A DNA stretch of 64,000 bases from contig NZ_JADALJ010000001.1 in assembly GCF_014876185.1 (NCBI RefSeq), forward strand, positions 248,001-312,000. The letters are read 5' to 3'. The notes under the pieces were generated by a model. The model ran no database searches. It saw only the letters and a list, made by a program, of their open reading frames with translations, and was not told where the DNA came from. Below are positions 36,911 through 46,031 of this stretch, piece by piece; position 1 is the stretch's first letter, and each line of letters begins with the position of its first letter. A program made the position numbers and the translations under genes. The DNA is from Rufibacter sp. LB8 (lineage in GTDB: Bacteria > Bacteroidota > Bacteroidia > Cytophagales > Hymenobacteraceae).

Positions 36911-38308
36911 TTACAAGGCCACCGGTTTCATCTTCGGTACCAAGGTTTTCATCACTGACCACGCAATTAAATACGCCACGGCGCAGAAGGTGAACATGAT
37001 GGTGTAGCCGGTTTCAATGTGGCCGAGTTTGTCATAGTAGTCAAATAAGTAACCGCCTACTTTTGTCACCACCACACCGCCAATACCGCCCGCCATGCCG
37101 CCAATACCGGTCACCGAAGCCACGGAGTTTTTCGGGAACATGTCAGACACGGTGGTGAAAATGTTCGCTGACCAGGCCTGGTGCGCCGAAGCGCCAATAC
37201 CGATTAAGATTACCGGGAACCAGAAAGAGATATCGCCCAACGGTTGCGCCGCCAACACTACCAGCGGGAACAAGGCAATCACCAGCATGGCGCGCATGCG
37301 GCCTTCATAGGGGTTGTAGCCTCTGTTGATGAAATACATAGGGAACGCGCCGCCGCCAATACTACCAAACATGGTCATGCTGTAGAGCACGCTCAATGGT
37401 AGCATCACCTGGGTTCCGGTCAGACCGTATTGCGCTTTCAAATACGCTGGTAGCCAGAACAAGAAGAACCACCACACGCCGTCGGTCATGAACTTGCCAA
37501 ACGCGAAAGCCCAGGTTTGCTTAAAGCCCAGCAACTGCACCCATGAAATTTTTTCGGCCGCGGCCGTAGAGTCATTTTCCAGCACCGGCTCAGAATCACT
37601 GCTGATATAGGCAAGCTCTGGGGCTGTCAGTTTGGTTTGCTTGCTCGGGATTTCATAGTAGTAGAACCAGAAAATCAGCCAGATAAACCCAATGGCACCA
37701 ATGATGAAGAAGGTGTATTCCCAGCCCAGGTGCGAGGCAATCCAGGGAACGGTGAGCGGCGCCAGAATGGCACCCACGTTAGAGCCCGAATTGAAAATAC
37801 CCGTGGCCAACGACCGCTCTTTCTTAGGGAAATACTCCGCAGTGGCCTTGATGGCCGCCGGGAAGTTACCAGACTCGCCAAAACCCAGCGCCGCGCGGGC
37901 AATCATAAACCCGAACACAGACACCGGCACCGCCGCAAATCCCATGGCGGTGAGCATCGGACTCACGGCCCGGCCCATCGGTTCAGCAAACGCGTGCAAA
38001 ATGGCGGCCAAAGACCAGATGATCAATGCCCAGGCAAAGCCCCATTTAGTGCCCAACCGGTCAATGATACGGCCGGCAAACAGCATGGAAATGGCATAGG
38101 TGAACTGGAACACCGCCGCAATGTTGGCGTAGTCTGTGTTAGACCAACCAAATTCATCGGCTAGCAAAGGCTGCAGGAGGCTGAGCACCTGGCGGTCCAG
38201 GTAATTGATGGTGGTGGCGAAGAACAGGAGCCCGCAGATGGTCCATCTGTAGCCGCCTATTTTCTCCTTTAGGGTAACCGTGGAAGCCGGTTGTCTAAGT
38301 GTTGACAT
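36911..38308 (-). CDS. exuT: MFS hexuronate transporter, ExuT-like
   Basis: A 465-residue major facilitator with about 12 membrane segments, starting MSTLRQPASTVTLKEKIGGY. It has NYLDRQVLSLLQPLLADEFG after the first helix and FGESGNFPAAIKATAEYFPK near 170-189, typical of the anion:cation symporter (ACS) subfamily that takes up galacturonate and glucuronate. As the last gene of the operon it would bring in monomeric uronates across the inner membrane. The ATG at 38308 was preferred because the longer N-terminus (38461) overlaps the eda coding sequence in another frame and is not hydrophobic. Substrate is inferred from context. Confidence 0.88.
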   Translation of the reverse strand: MSTLRQPASTVTLKEKIGGYRWTICGLLFFATTINYLDRQVLSLLQPLLADEFGWSNTDYANIAAVFQFTYAISMLFAGRIIDRLGTKWGFAWALIIWSLAAILHAFAEPMGRAVSPMLTAMGFAAVPVSVFGFMIARAALGFGESGNFPAAIKATAEYFPKKERSLATGIFNSGSNVGAILAPLTVPWIASHLGWEYTFFIIGAIGFIWLIFWFYYYEIPSKQTKLTAPELAYISSDSEPVLENDSTAAAEKISWVQLLGFKQTWAFAFGKFMTDGVWWFFLFWLPAYLKAQYGLTGTQVMLPLSVLYSMTMFGSIGGGAFPMYFINRGYNPYEGRMRAMLVIALFPLVVLAAQPLGDISFWFPVILIGIGASAHQAWSANIFTTVSDMFPKNSVASVTGIGGMAGGIGGVVVTKVGGYLFDYYDKLGHIETGYTIMFTFCAVAYLIAWSVMKTLVPKMKPVAL

Positions 38309-38342
38309 GCGTTTGTTTGTTGGTTTGGTGGTAGGTTTCGGG

Positions 38343-39002
38343 TTAGGTTCTGGCGGCTTGCACCAGTTGTATGGCTTGCTGGGTCTGTTGCAGGAGGTGG
38401 TCATACTGGCGGTTAGCCAGCACATCTTTGCTGATGAGCTTGCTGCCCATGCCCACGGCACAGACGCCGGCCTTAAACCAGCCTTTCAAATTACTTTCCT
38501 CCATTTCCACGCCGCCGGTGGGCATGAACAACTGGCCTGGGAACAACTCTTTGATGGATGAAATAAACGCCGGGCCTACAATATTGGCCGGAAATACCTT
38601 GATCAAAGCTGCCCCGTTCTGCTGCGCAGTGTGAATCTCAGTAGGGGTAAAGCAACCCGGAATCCAGAGCATGCCCGCTTCTTTCACCCGTTGGCCAACT
38701 TCCGGAGACACAATGGGCGCCACGATGTAATCAGCGCCTGCCTCTAAAAAAGCCTCGGCCTCCGCTACCGTTTTGATGGTGCCAATACCCAAATGCAGGT
38801 CCTGGTGCTCTTTCAGTTCCTGCTTCAGAAACCGGAAGTTCTCTAGCGCTGCCGGGCCGCGGTTGGTGTATTCCAGGGTTCTGATGCCCGCTTTGTAGAG
38901 CGTTTTTACTATCTCCAGGCTCACCTGCGGGTCTTCATAAAAGAACAGCGGCAACAGCCCTTGGTCCAGAATGCCTTGCAAGGCTTTCTCTTTAGTTTGC
39001 AT
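38343..39002 (-). CDS. eda: 2-keto-3-deoxy-6-phosphogluconate aldolase
   Basis: Cleaves KDPG to pyruvate and glyceraldehyde 3-phosphate, the last step of uronate catabolism. The 219-residue TIM-barrel protein has RTLEYTNRGPAALENFRFLK (catalytic Glu, about 42-44), GIGTIKTVAEAEAFLEAGAD near 72, PGCFTPTEI near 115 and the Schiff-base Lys in AALIKVFPANIVGP near 131. Length fits the family. Its start overlaps the end of kdgK by 11 bp, consistent with coupled translation. Confidence 0.95.
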   Translation of the reverse strand: MQTKEKALQGILDQGLLPLFFYEDPQVSLEIVKTLYKAGIRTLEYTNRGPAALENFRFLKQELKEHQDLHLGIGTIKTVAEAEAFLEAGADYIVAPIVSPEVGQRVKEAGMLWIPGCFTPTEIHTAQQNGAALIKVFPANIVGPAFISSIKELFPGQLFMPTGGVEMEESNLKGWFKAGVCAVGMGSKLISKDVLANRQYDHLLQQTQQAIQLVQAART

Positions 39003-40011
39003 ACGTTTTCATGGTTTCTTCAATGTCAGCCACGGTGCTGGTGGTGGCGTCACTGAGGCTGAACAATTTATTGAAGGCGGCAGCAGTGGCAAATTCCAGG
39101 GTTTTCTCCGGCGAATGCTGGTGCTGGAACCCATAAATAAGGCCCGCCATGAAGCAGTCGCCGCTGCCCACTTTGTCCAGAATCTGCTCAGACACATACT
39201 CTTGGGAGATATGCAGCTGATTCCGGGTGTACAGCGTGGTGAAATACCTGATTCCCTGGCCATGGTCAAACCGGAAGGTGTTGGCGACCGTGTGGCACTT
39301 CGGGAATTGGTTTATAATGGCTTTTGAGGTCAACTGTGCGTGCTGCACCAGTTTGTCTTTGGCAATGTCTTGCACCAATTCTTCTTGCAGCGGCATGCCC
39401 AGCATTTTGTTGGCGGCCCACACGTTGCCCATGATCAGGTCACAGGAAGCGGCCAGGGCAGGCATGATATCTACCGGTTCTTTTCCGTATTTCCAGAGTT
39501 TGGCGCGGTAGTTCAAATCCAATGATATTTGTATGCCTTTGGCTTTAGCCATTGCTAGGGCTTCGGCGCAGACATCGGCTACGTTTTGGTTAATGGCCGG
39601 GCAAATGGCACTGAAATGAAACCAGCTCACACCTGCAAAAACGGCCTCCCAGTCAATATTGCCCACTTTTAAATCAGCGAAGGCAGAACCAGCCCGGTCA
39701 TAAATCACGCCGGCGTTCTTCACGTCTTTGCCTTTGGGCAGGTAGTAAATGCCCACGCGGTCGCCTTGCATGACCACCGGTTTGGTATCAATGCCTTTGG
39801 CATTCAGATAGGAGAGGAGTTCCTCTGATAAAAAATTCTCTGGCAAGGCAGTCAAATACGCCGATGGGACGCCCCACAAAGCCAAGGCGGTCGCCACGTT
39901 CAATTCCGCGCCCCCCACATAGAAGGCCAGCTTGTTTTCCTGCAGCCACTGGCCCTGCCCATCTGGACTGATGCGAAGCAACAACTCGCCAAAAGACAAA
40001 ACTTTGCCCAT
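38992..40011 (-). CDS. kdgK: 2-keto-3-deoxygluconate kinase (PfkB family)
   Basis: Phosphorylates KDG to KDPG with ATP. The 339-residue PfkB-fold protein starts MGKVLSFGELLLRISPDGQG and has FYVGGAELNVATALALWG near 31-48. The C-terminal PfkB signature EQILDKVGSGDCFMAGLIYG lies near 268-287, with the catalytic Asp in GSGD. Context between uxaC and eda makes KDG the probable substrate; other PfkB sugars are possible on sequence alone. Confidence 0.92.
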   Translation of the reverse strand: MGKVLSFGELLLRISPDGQGQWLQENKLAFYVGGAELNVATALALWGVPSAYLTALPENFLSEELLSYLNAKGIDTKPVVMQGDRVGIYYLPKGKDVKNAGVIYDRAGSAFADLKVGNIDWEAVFAGVSWFHFSAICPAINQNVADVCAEALAMAKAKGIQISLDLNYRAKLWKYGKEPVDIMPALAASCDLIMGNVWAANKMLGMPLQEELVQDIAKDKLVQHAQLTSKAIINQFPKCHTVANTFRFDHGQGIRYFTTLYTRNQLHISQEYVSEQILDKVGSGDCFMAGLIYGFQHQHSPEKTLEFATAAAFNKLFSLSDATTSTVADIEETMKTYAN

Positions 40012-40020
40012 AGTGCCTGC

Positions 40021-41418
40021 TTAGAAGTTGAAGAAGGATTTTGCGTTGTGGTAGCAGATGTTCTCCACCATTTGGCCCAGCCATTTCATCTCAGAAGCCG
40101 GTAACTGGCCGCCTTCCACGTCATTGCCCAGCATGTTGCAAAGAATTCTTCTGAAGTACTCATGGCGTGGGTAGGACAAGAAGCTGCGGCTGTCAGTGAG
40201 CATGCCCACAAAACGGCTCAACAGGCCCATGTTTGACAAGGCGTTCATCTGGCGTTCCATGCCTTCCTTCTGGTCCAGGAACCACCAAGCGGAGCCATAC
40301 TGGATCTTGCCCGGAGTACTGCCATCATTGAAGTTGCCAATCATGGTGGCGTAGAGTTCGTTCTGGCTGGGGTTGAGGTTGTAGAGAATGGTCTTGGCCA
40401 GTTGGTCTGAGTTGTCCAGCTTGTCCATGAACCGTGACAGCGGACGGGCCACGTCAAAATCACCGATGGAGTCAAAACCCGTATCTGCGCCCAACTCACG
40501 CATCATGCGGGTGTTGTTGTTGCGCAAAGCACCCAGGTGGAACTGCTGCGTCCAGTCTTTGCTGTGGTCCAGCAGGGCTAGAAACACCAACATAGCCGAT
40601 TTGAATTTCAGCACATCTGCCTTGGTCAACTCTTGGCCGTGCAGCGCTTTCCGGAAGATTCCGTTGATCTCCTCCCCGGTAAAGTCTTCGGCATAAATGG
40701 TTTCAAGGCCATGGTCAGACAGACGGCAACCGTTTTCATGGAAGAAGTCGTGGCGCTGCTTGAGGGCATCCTGCAAATCCTGGAAAGAAGCGATGGTGAT
40801 ACCAGAAGTGGCTCCTAATTTCTCCAGATACGTCAGGAAGTTGGCATCTTCAATGGCCATGGCTTTGTCTGCCCGGAACGTAGGCAACACCTTCAGTCCA
40901 AAGTTATCTTCGGCTATTTTCTGGTGGTGTTCCAGCGTGTCAATGGGATCATCTGTGGTGCAGATGACTTCCACGTTCATTTGTTTCAGAATACCGCGCA
41001 CACTGAAGGCATCTGTCTGAAGCATGGACGTGGCCGTGTCATAAATCTCGGTCGCGGTCTCAGGTTTCAAAATGGTCTCAATCCCGAAGGGACGTTTGAG
41101 TTCCATGTGCGTCCAGTGGTAAAGCGGGTTGCGCATGGTGTAGGGCACGGTCTGGGCCCACTTCTCAAACTTCTCAAAATCTGGTGCATCACCGGTGCAG
41201 AAGCGTTCTGGTATGCCGTTTGTGCGCATGGCCCGCCACTTATAATGGTCACCCTCCAGCCAGATTTGGGTTAGGTTCTCAAACTTGCGGTCATTGGCTA
41301 TGTCCTGCGCGTTGAGGTGGCAATGGTAGTCTATGATGGGCATGTGCTTGGCATGCTCATGGTACAGCGTTTTGGCTGTTCTGGTCTCTAAAAGAAAGTT
41401 CTCGTCTAAAAAGGACAT
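40021..41418 (-). CDS. uxaC: Uronate isomerase (glucuronate/galacturonate isomerase)
   Basis: Converts D-galacturonate to D-tagaturonate and D-glucuronate to D-fructuronate. The 465-residue amidohydrolase-fold enzyme begins MSFLDENFLLETRTAKTLYH and has the conserved MPIIDYHCHLNAQDIANDR (HxH, residues 27-45). WTHMELKRPFGIE follows near 121, CTTDDPIDTLEHHQKI near 157 and LTDSRSFLSYPRHEYFRRIL near 410. Length matches UxaC (about 470). It lies 9 bp upstream of kdgK. Confidence 0.96.
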   Translation of the reverse strand: MSFLDENFLLETRTAKTLYHEHAKHMPIIDYHCHLNAQDIANDRKFENLTQIWLEGDHYKWRAMRTNGIPERFCTGDAPDFEKFEKWAQTVPYTMRNPLYHWTHMELKRPFGIETILKPETATEIYDTATSMLQTDAFSVRGILKQMNVEVICTTDDPIDTLEHHQKIAEDNFGLKVLPTFRADKAMAIEDANFLTYLEKLGATSGITIASFQDLQDALKQRHDFFHENGCRLSDHGLETIYAEDFTGEEINGIFRKALHGQELTKADVLKFKSAMLVFLALLDHSKDWTQQFHLGALRNNNTRMMRELGADTGFDSIGDFDVARPLSRFMDKLDNSDQLAKTILYNLNPSQNELYATMIGNFNDGSTPGKIQYGSAWWFLDQKEGMERQMNALSNMGLLSRFVGMLTDSRSFLSYPRHEYFRRILCNMLGNDVEGGQLPASEMKWLGQMVENICYHNAKSFFNF

Positions 41419-41468
41419 GTGCGTGTGTTTTATAGAAAGCGGCTTTGGAAGGGCTGCCAGTCAATTTT

Positions 41469-41508
41469 CCGTTTTCGGGCTCATTTCTGGAAATGAGCCC
41501 GAAAACGG
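41469..41508. repeat. GTTTTCGG-family palindrome (copy 17)
   Basis: Perfect CCGTTTTCGGGCTCATTTC stem around TG, in the uxaB-uxaC spacer 15 bp beyond the uxaB stop. Confidence 0.9.
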
Positions 41509-41523
41509 GTTTTTAGTTCGTGC

Positions 41524-42948
41524 TTAAGCAATGCGGGCTAGTTCCTGCTGCTGTAATTTCTCCAGTTCTGCAGCCACGGTTTGTTCCAGGCCGGGCACCT
41601 GGGTTAAGTCCATGTCCCAGAAGTCCTGGTTGGTCAACACGGCCTTCACGGTATCGGCGGCTGAGTTTTTCTGCCAGGCGTTTTTGAAGAACTCCAACAC
41701 TTCGGGGGTGTCATTGAGGGCAATCTGCTCGCCGTTGGTTTCGCCTTTGTAGAACAGAATCATTGCGGCCAGAGAGGTAAGCAAGCGCTGCGGCAACTGG
41801 TCTTTTCTTTTCTGGTATTCCAGCACAGACGGCAGCACGCGCACTTTGTATTTAGACACCGAGTTCAAGGCAATGGAAATCAATTCATGCTTAATGAACG
41901 GGTTCTGGAAACGCTCTATCACATCATTCGCGAACTGGTTTAGTTCTTCCGCAGATAAATCAAGGGTGGGAATGATTTCCTCAAAAATGGCTTCCTTGAT
42001 GAACGTGCCGGCAATTTCATCTTCCACGGCGTCACGCACGGTGCGCAGGCCCTGCAAGTAGGCCACCGGTACCAACGCGGTGTGCGCGCCGTTCAGGATT
42101 CTTACTTTGCGGGTGCGGTACGGCGTTAAATCATCCACAAATTTCACCTGCAGATCTGCCTGGTCTGTGGGGAACGCGGCGGCCACTGAGGCAGGCGCTT
42201 CAATCACCCATAAATGGAACGGCTCTGCCTTAACCACCAGGTTATCTTCAAAACCAATTTTCCCCTGAATCTCAGCGATGGTGTCTTTGGGGAAGCCCGG
42301 CACAATGCGGTCTACCAGCGTGTTGCAGAAAATGGTGTCCTGTTCAATCCAGGTGGTGAATTCCTGCGGCAGGTTCCAGTGTTTTGCGAATTGCAATACT
42401 GTGGTTCTTAGGTTTTCGCCGTTTTTCTCAATCAGTTCACACGGAATAATGGTCAGGGCTTTGTCTTTGGCGCCGTTGAACGTCTGGAACCGGCGGTACA
42501 GCAAGGCGGTTAGTTTACCCGGAAAGCTACCGGGCGTGGTATCTAAGCTAGCGTCAGCGGGTTCAAAGCAGATGCCAGCCTCGGTGGTGTTGGAGATGAT
42601 GAATTCCAGGTCTGGGTTTTCGCCCTGGCGCAGGTAAAATTCATAGTCAGCGTAAGGCGAATGGGCATGCGCCACGCAGGTGATCAGGCGTGTTTCCTGA
42701 GTAGCCTGCCCGCCCTGAATGCCTTCCAGTTGCACATGGTACAGGCCGTCTTGCTGGTTCACCAAATGGTAAATGCCTTTGTCAAGGGGCTGCACAATCT
42801 CCACGTTGCCGTTGAAATCGGTTTTCTCGTTCAGGATGTCAATGATCCAGTCTACAAAGCCCCGCAGAAAGTTGCCTTCCCCAAACTGAAGTACTTTGAT
42901 GGGGCGCTCTGTGGTGATTCCGGCGGTGGTTCTATTCAATGGCTGCAT
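41524..42948 (-). CDS. uxaB: Tagaturonate reductase / altronate oxidoreductase
   Basis: NADH-dependent reduction of D-tagaturonate to D-altronate, the second step of galacturonate catabolism. The 474-residue polyol dehydrogenase has VLQFGEGNFLRGFVDWIIDI (about 19-38, dinucleotide-binding), CNTLVDRIVPGFP near 210 and the family motif RKVRILNGAHTALVPVAYLQ near 285-304. Mannonate oxidoreductase (UxuB) is related, but the second motif and partnership with uxaC favour UxaB. The altronate dehydratase that should follow is not in this operon. Confidence 0.92.
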   Translation of the reverse strand: MQPLNRTTAGITTERPIKVLQFGEGNFLRGFVDWIIDILNEKTDFNGNVEIVQPLDKGIYHLVNQQDGLYHVQLEGIQGGQATQETRLITCVAHAHSPYADYEFYLRQGENPDLEFIISNTTEAGICFEPADASLDTTPGSFPGKLTALLYRRFQTFNGAKDKALTIIPCELIEKNGENLRTTVLQFAKHWNLPQEFTTWIEQDTIFCNTLVDRIVPGFPKDTIAEIQGKIGFEDNLVVKAEPFHLWVIEAPASVAAAFPTDQADLQVKFVDDLTPYRTRKVRILNGAHTALVPVAYLQGLRTVRDAVEDEIAGTFIKEAIFEEIIPTLDLSAEELNQFANDVIERFQNPFIKHELISIALNSVSKYKVRVLPSVLEYQKRKDQLPQRLLTSLAAMILFYKGETNGEQIALNDTPEVLEFFKNAWQKNSAADTVKAVLTNQDFWDMDLTQVPGLEQTVAAELEKLQQQELARIA

Positions 42949-42990
42949 ATGCGAGTGGGTGTTTTTTCTGAGGTGATGTTAATGGGCTGT

Positions 42991-43038
42991 ATTCCTGTTT
43001 TCGGGCTCATTTCTGAAAATGAGCCCGAAAACAGGAAT
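42991..43038. repeat. GTTTTCGG-family palindrome (copy 18, perfect 48 bp)
   Basis: ATTCCTGTTTTCGGGCTCAT and complement around the loop, reaching the first base of the stop codon region of the LacI-type gene (stop at 43038-43040). Confidence 0.92.
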
Positions 43039-44114
43039 TAGAAATCTATCTGTGAATGTTGCGCTGGTTCTTTGACAAGGGCTTTACCTGCTTTGAGCGA
43101 GGAGCCTCTGATAATAAGCTCCGGTTTGAGGACCGTTTTCTGGGGAACCAGTTTCTTGTCGGGCCCGCTTTTGAAATTCTCGAAGAAAAGTTCGGCGGTA
43201 ATCCGGCCCATGGTCAAACTGAATTGGTCCACGGTGGTGAGGGCGGGGTCAGAAAACGAGGTGAACGGTTCATTCCCGAAGCCGGCCAGGGCAATCTCCT
43301 GCGGTACTTTGATGTGGCGTTCTTTGAGCACCTGCAAGGCTCCCATGGCGCCGTAATCACTGGCTGAGAACACGGCATCTGGGATATTTTTCAGCTCCAA
43401 CAATTGTTCCATGCTGCTGCGGCCGTCTTCCAGCTGCAGGTTACTTTTGATAACCAGGGCTTCGTCAAAAGGGATTTCATAGTCGCGCAGGGCATCCATG
43501 TACCCCCGCAGACGTTCCTTGAAAACGCTTACTTTTTTGGGGCTGGTGAAATGCGCAATGCGGCGGCAACCTTGCCCAATGAGATGCTCCACCACTTTGT
43601 AAGCACCCAAATAATCGTCAATCATGACCTGGCTCACTTCCAACGCATCAGTGGTTCTGTCAAACAACACCAACGGAATGCCTTTCTCTTGCGGACGCTT
43701 GAAGTGGTCAAAGTTCTCGGTGTTCTTGCCAATGGAGGCGATGATGCCGTCCACGCGGGCGCTCAACAGGGCGTCTACCGTCTGCACCTCTTTTTCATAG
43801 TTGTCATACGACTGGCAGATGATCACTTTATAGTTGAGTTTGTTGGCGATTTCCTCAATACCCCGCACCACCGACGCGAAAAACGCCCGGTCGGCGGTAG
43901 GCACAATGATCCCTATGATATAGCTTTTTCCGTTCCGGAGGGCTGCGGCAATGTTGTTGGGCTGGTAGTTCAGCTGCTTGGCCGCTTTCAAGACCAGTTT
44001 TTTGGTTACTTCACTGATTCTGGGGTTGTCATTTAACGCCCGGGAAACCGTGGAAGCGGTAATGTTGAGCTTTTCAGCTATATCATGAATAGTTACCTTC
44101 GGTTTGGTTGCCAT
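43038..44114 (-). CDS. LacI-family transcriptional regulator of the pectin locus
   Basis: A 358-residue repressor. Residues 5-60 form the LacI helix-turn-helix and hinge (VTIHDIAEKLNITASTVSRA, then LNDNPRISEVTKKLVL and LNYQPNNIAAALRNG). The rest is a periplasmic-binding-protein-like sensor domain (IIGIIVPTADRAFFASVVRG, DGIIASIG, VLFDRT, SDYGAMGALQVL). It sits inside the leftward operon between kduD and uxaB. I infer that it represses both divergent operons through the sites at 45806-45823 and 46014-46031. The inducer is probably a uronate or KDG-type intermediate, but the sequence does not show which. Confidence 0.92.
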   Translation of the reverse strand: MATKPKVTIHDIAEKLNITASTVSRALNDNPRISEVTKKLVLKAAKQLNYQPNNIAAALRNGKSYIIGIIVPTADRAFFASVVRGIEEIANKLNYKVIICQSYDNYEKEVQTVDALLSARVDGIIASIGKNTENFDHFKRPQEKGIPLVLFDRTTDALEVSQVMIDDYLGAYKVVEHLIGQGCRRIAHFTSPKKVSVFKERLRGYMDALRDYEIPFDEALVIKSNLQLEDGRSSMEQLLELKNIPDAVFSASDYGAMGALQVLKERHIKVPQEIALAGFGNEPFTSFSDPALTTVDQFSLTMGRITAELFFENFKSGPDKKLVPQKTVLKPELIIRGSSLKAGKALVKEPAQHSQIDF

Positions 44115-44153
44115 AGGAGCAGAGTCAAGGTGTTTTTCTTTTAATTGGGAGTA

Positions 44154-44939
44154 TTATTCGTTACTAGGTTTCCCAATAGTAGCCAAAATTCCACCGTCTA
44201 CATATATAATCTGGCCATTCACGAAGTCGCTGGCCTTACTTGCTAAAAATACCGTGGTGCCGCCCAGATCTTCGGGGTTTCCCCAGCGCCCGGCCGGCGT
44301 ACGGCTGATGATGAACTCATTGAACGGATGACCGTCTACCCTGATGGGAGCCGTCTGGTCCGTGGCGAAATAGCCAGGGCCAATGCCGTTGACCTGCACG
44401 TTGTGCTTCGCCCATTCAGTGGCCAGGTTCTTGGTCAGCATTTTGAGACCTCCTTTGGCGGCGGCGTAGGCAGAAACCGTGTCGCGGCCCAGTTCAGACA
44501 TCATGGAGCAGATATTGATGATTTTGCCCGCTTTGCGCGCCACCATGAATTTGCCCACGGTTTTGGCCATGATGAAAGGTCCGGTCAAATCCACGTCCAG
44601 GACTTTCCTGAAATCGGCCACGGCCATTTCCAGCGCGGGCGTGCGTTGTATCATGCCGGCGTTGTTGATTAAGATGGCAATGGGGCCCACTTCGTTTTCA
44701 ATGCGCTGCACGTTTTCTATGGCTGCTTCCTCGTCGGTCACGTCAAACAGATAGCCCTTCACCTTCAGGCCTTCAACCGCATACTGGGCCAGGGCTTTTT
44801 CCATTTTGGCGGGCGTATTGCCATTCACCACCACCGTGGCGCCTGCTTTGCCCAACGCCGTGGCCATGGCCATGCCCAGACCGTGCGTGGCACCGGTGAC
44901 TAAGGCTACTTTCCCTGATAAGTCAAATAAGTTCAGCAT
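44154..44939 (-). CDS. kduD: 2-deoxy-D-gluconate 3-dehydrogenase (SDR)
   Basis: Reduces 3-deoxy-D-glycero-2,5-hexodiulosonate (DKII) to KDG. The 261-residue short-chain dehydrogenase has the cofactor loop VTGATHGLGMAMATALGKAG near 14-33, NNAG near 91, catalytic Ser near 144 in ICSMMSE, and YAAAKGGLKMLTKNLATEWA (Tyr-x3-Lys) near 156. It ends with YVDGGILATIG. Such proteins are also annotated as gluconate 5-dehydrogenase; the adjacent kduI, 6 bp away, favours KduD. Confidence 0.9.
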   Translation of the reverse strand: MLNLFDLSGKVALVTGATHGLGMAMATALGKAGATVVVNGNTPAKMEKALAQYAVEGLKVKGYLFDVTDEEAAIENVQRIENEVGPIAILINNAGMIQRTPALEMAVADFRKVLDVDLTGPFIMAKTVGKFMVARKAGKIINICSMMSELGRDTVSAYAAAKGGLKMLTKNLATEWAKHNVQVNGIGPGYFATDQTAPIRVDGHPFNEFIISRTPAGRWGNPEDLGGTTVFLASKASDFVNGQIIYVDGGILATIGKPSNE

Positions 44940-44945
44940 GCGTTC

Positions 44946-45785
44946 TTACTTAAGGTCCGTGATGGGGAATTTGTCCATGTCATTGTAGTCCAGGTTTTCG
45001 CCGGCCATGCCCCAGATAAAGGTGTAGCTAGACGTGCCCGCACCTGAATGGATTGACCAGGGTGGCGACAGGACCGCTTCATTGTTCTTCACCCAGATGT
45101 GGCGTGTCTCCTGCGGTTCGCCTAAGAAATGGCTCACTACCTGGTCTTCGGGTAATTCAAAGTAGAAATACGCCTCCATGCGGCGGTCATGCACGTGGGC
45201 GGGCATGGTATTCCAGACGCTGCCGGCTTTCAGTTCGGTCACGCCCATCTGCAGCTGGCACGTCTCCACCACGGAGTTGATGAGTACTTTCCGGATGGTG
45301 CGGTGGTTGGAGTTTTCCAGGGAGCCCAGTTCCACGGTTTCGGCTTCAGCCAGTGTGACTTTTTTGGTAGGGTAGGCGTGGTGGGCCGGGGCCGAATTGA
45401 AATAGAATTTGGCTTCGCCGTTTTTGGCCGGGTGAAAAATTACCTCTTTCACGCCTTTGCCCACATAAAGAGCTTCTTTGGTTGCCAGAGTAAATGTCTC
45501 GCCTTCTACGGTTACGCTAGCCTCATGCCCTACGTTGATGATGCCCAGTTCGCGGCGGTCCAAAAAGTTCTCAGACCGCAGGGTTGGGAAAGTCTCCAGT
45601 TGAACCGGGCCACCTACCGGGTTAACACCACCTACAATCAGGCGGTCATATAAGGTATAGGTTGCTTGTACCGTGCCGGGCACAAACAGATTCTCTATCA
45701 GAAAATGCTCCCGCAGTTTGGCGGTGTCATACCCTTTAAAATCTAAGGGGTGAACGGCGTGCCGCGTGGTAGAATGAACAGGCAT
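44946..45785 (-). CDS. kduI: 4-deoxy-L-threo-5-hexosulose-uronate ketol-isomerase
   Basis: Isomerises 4-deoxy-L-threo-5-hexosulose uronate (DKI), released from unsaturated pectin ends, to DKII. The 279-residue cupin has the zinc-site residues in PAHVHDRRMEAYFYFELPED near 191-210 and a late SPPWSIHSGAGTSSYTFIWG near 243-262. Length matches KduI (278). It is the first gene of the leftward catabolic operon. Its start lies 38 bp downstream of a TAAATTTG -7 box, with a candidate LacI operator between. Confidence 0.96.
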   Translation of the reverse strand: MPVHSTTRHAVHPLDFKGYDTAKLREHFLIENLFVPGTVQATYTLYDRLIVGGVNPVGGPVQLETFPTLRSENFLDRRELGIINVGHEASVTVEGETFTLATKEALYVGKGVKEVIFHPAKNGEAKFYFNSAPAHHAYPTKKVTLAEAETVELGSLENSNHRTIRKVLINSVVETCQLQMGVTELKAGSVWNTMPAHVHDRRMEAYFYFELPEDQVVSHFLGEPQETRHIWVKNNEAVLSPPWSIHSGAGTSSYTFIWGMAGENLDYNDMDKFPITDLK

Positions 45786-45805
45786 AAAGGTAATGTTTTG
45801 GGTGT

Positions 45806-45823
45806 AATCGTTTGCGCAAATTA
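45806..45823. promoter_or_regulatory. Candidate LacI-type operator, leftward promoter
   Basis: AATCGTTTGCGCAAATTA, with a 10-bp palindromic centre TTTGCGCAAA. 16 of 18 bases match the site at 46014-46031. It directly abuts the -7 box of the kduI promoter on its transcribed side, so a bound repressor would cover the transcription start. Confidence 0.65.
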
Positions 45824-45831
45824 CAAATTTA
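45824..45831 (-). promoter_or_regulatory. kduI operon -7 box
   Basis: On the minus strand the bases read TAAATTTG, an exact TAnnTTTG match. No TTTG -33 element was found 19-21 bp upstream, which may suit a regulated promoter. Confidence 0.55.
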
Positions 45832-45980
45832 TCAATCCATTCGCGTACTAAGAGGTATAAAAAAATAGACTAACCCCACTTAGCGCTTTGGTTTGATACT
45901 GCTAACTTAATTAAAATTTGTTAATAGAAACCTATTTGAGGCGCGTTATTTAGAAAATCGTTAAAAATCTGCCGATTTAT

Positions 45981-46012
45981 TTTGCGAAAGAAACCAAATA
46001 GTAGTAAATATG
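45981..46012 (+). promoter_or_regulatory. susC operon promoter
   Basis: TTTG (45981-45984), 20-bp spacer, TAAATATG (46005-46012), against consensus TTTG-N19-21-TAnnTTTG with one mismatch. Transcription is expected near 46018-46020, within the adjacent candidate operator, leaving a leader of about 72 nt to the ATG at 46092. Confidence 0.6.
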
Positions 46013-46013
46013 C

Positions 46014-46031
46014 AATCGGTTGCGCAGATTA
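46014..46031. promoter_or_regulatory. Candidate LacI-type operator, rightward promoter
   Basis: AATCGGTTGCGCAGATTA lies one base after the -7 box of the susC promoter and matches 45806-45823 at 16 of 18 positions in the same orientation. Confidence 0.65.
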
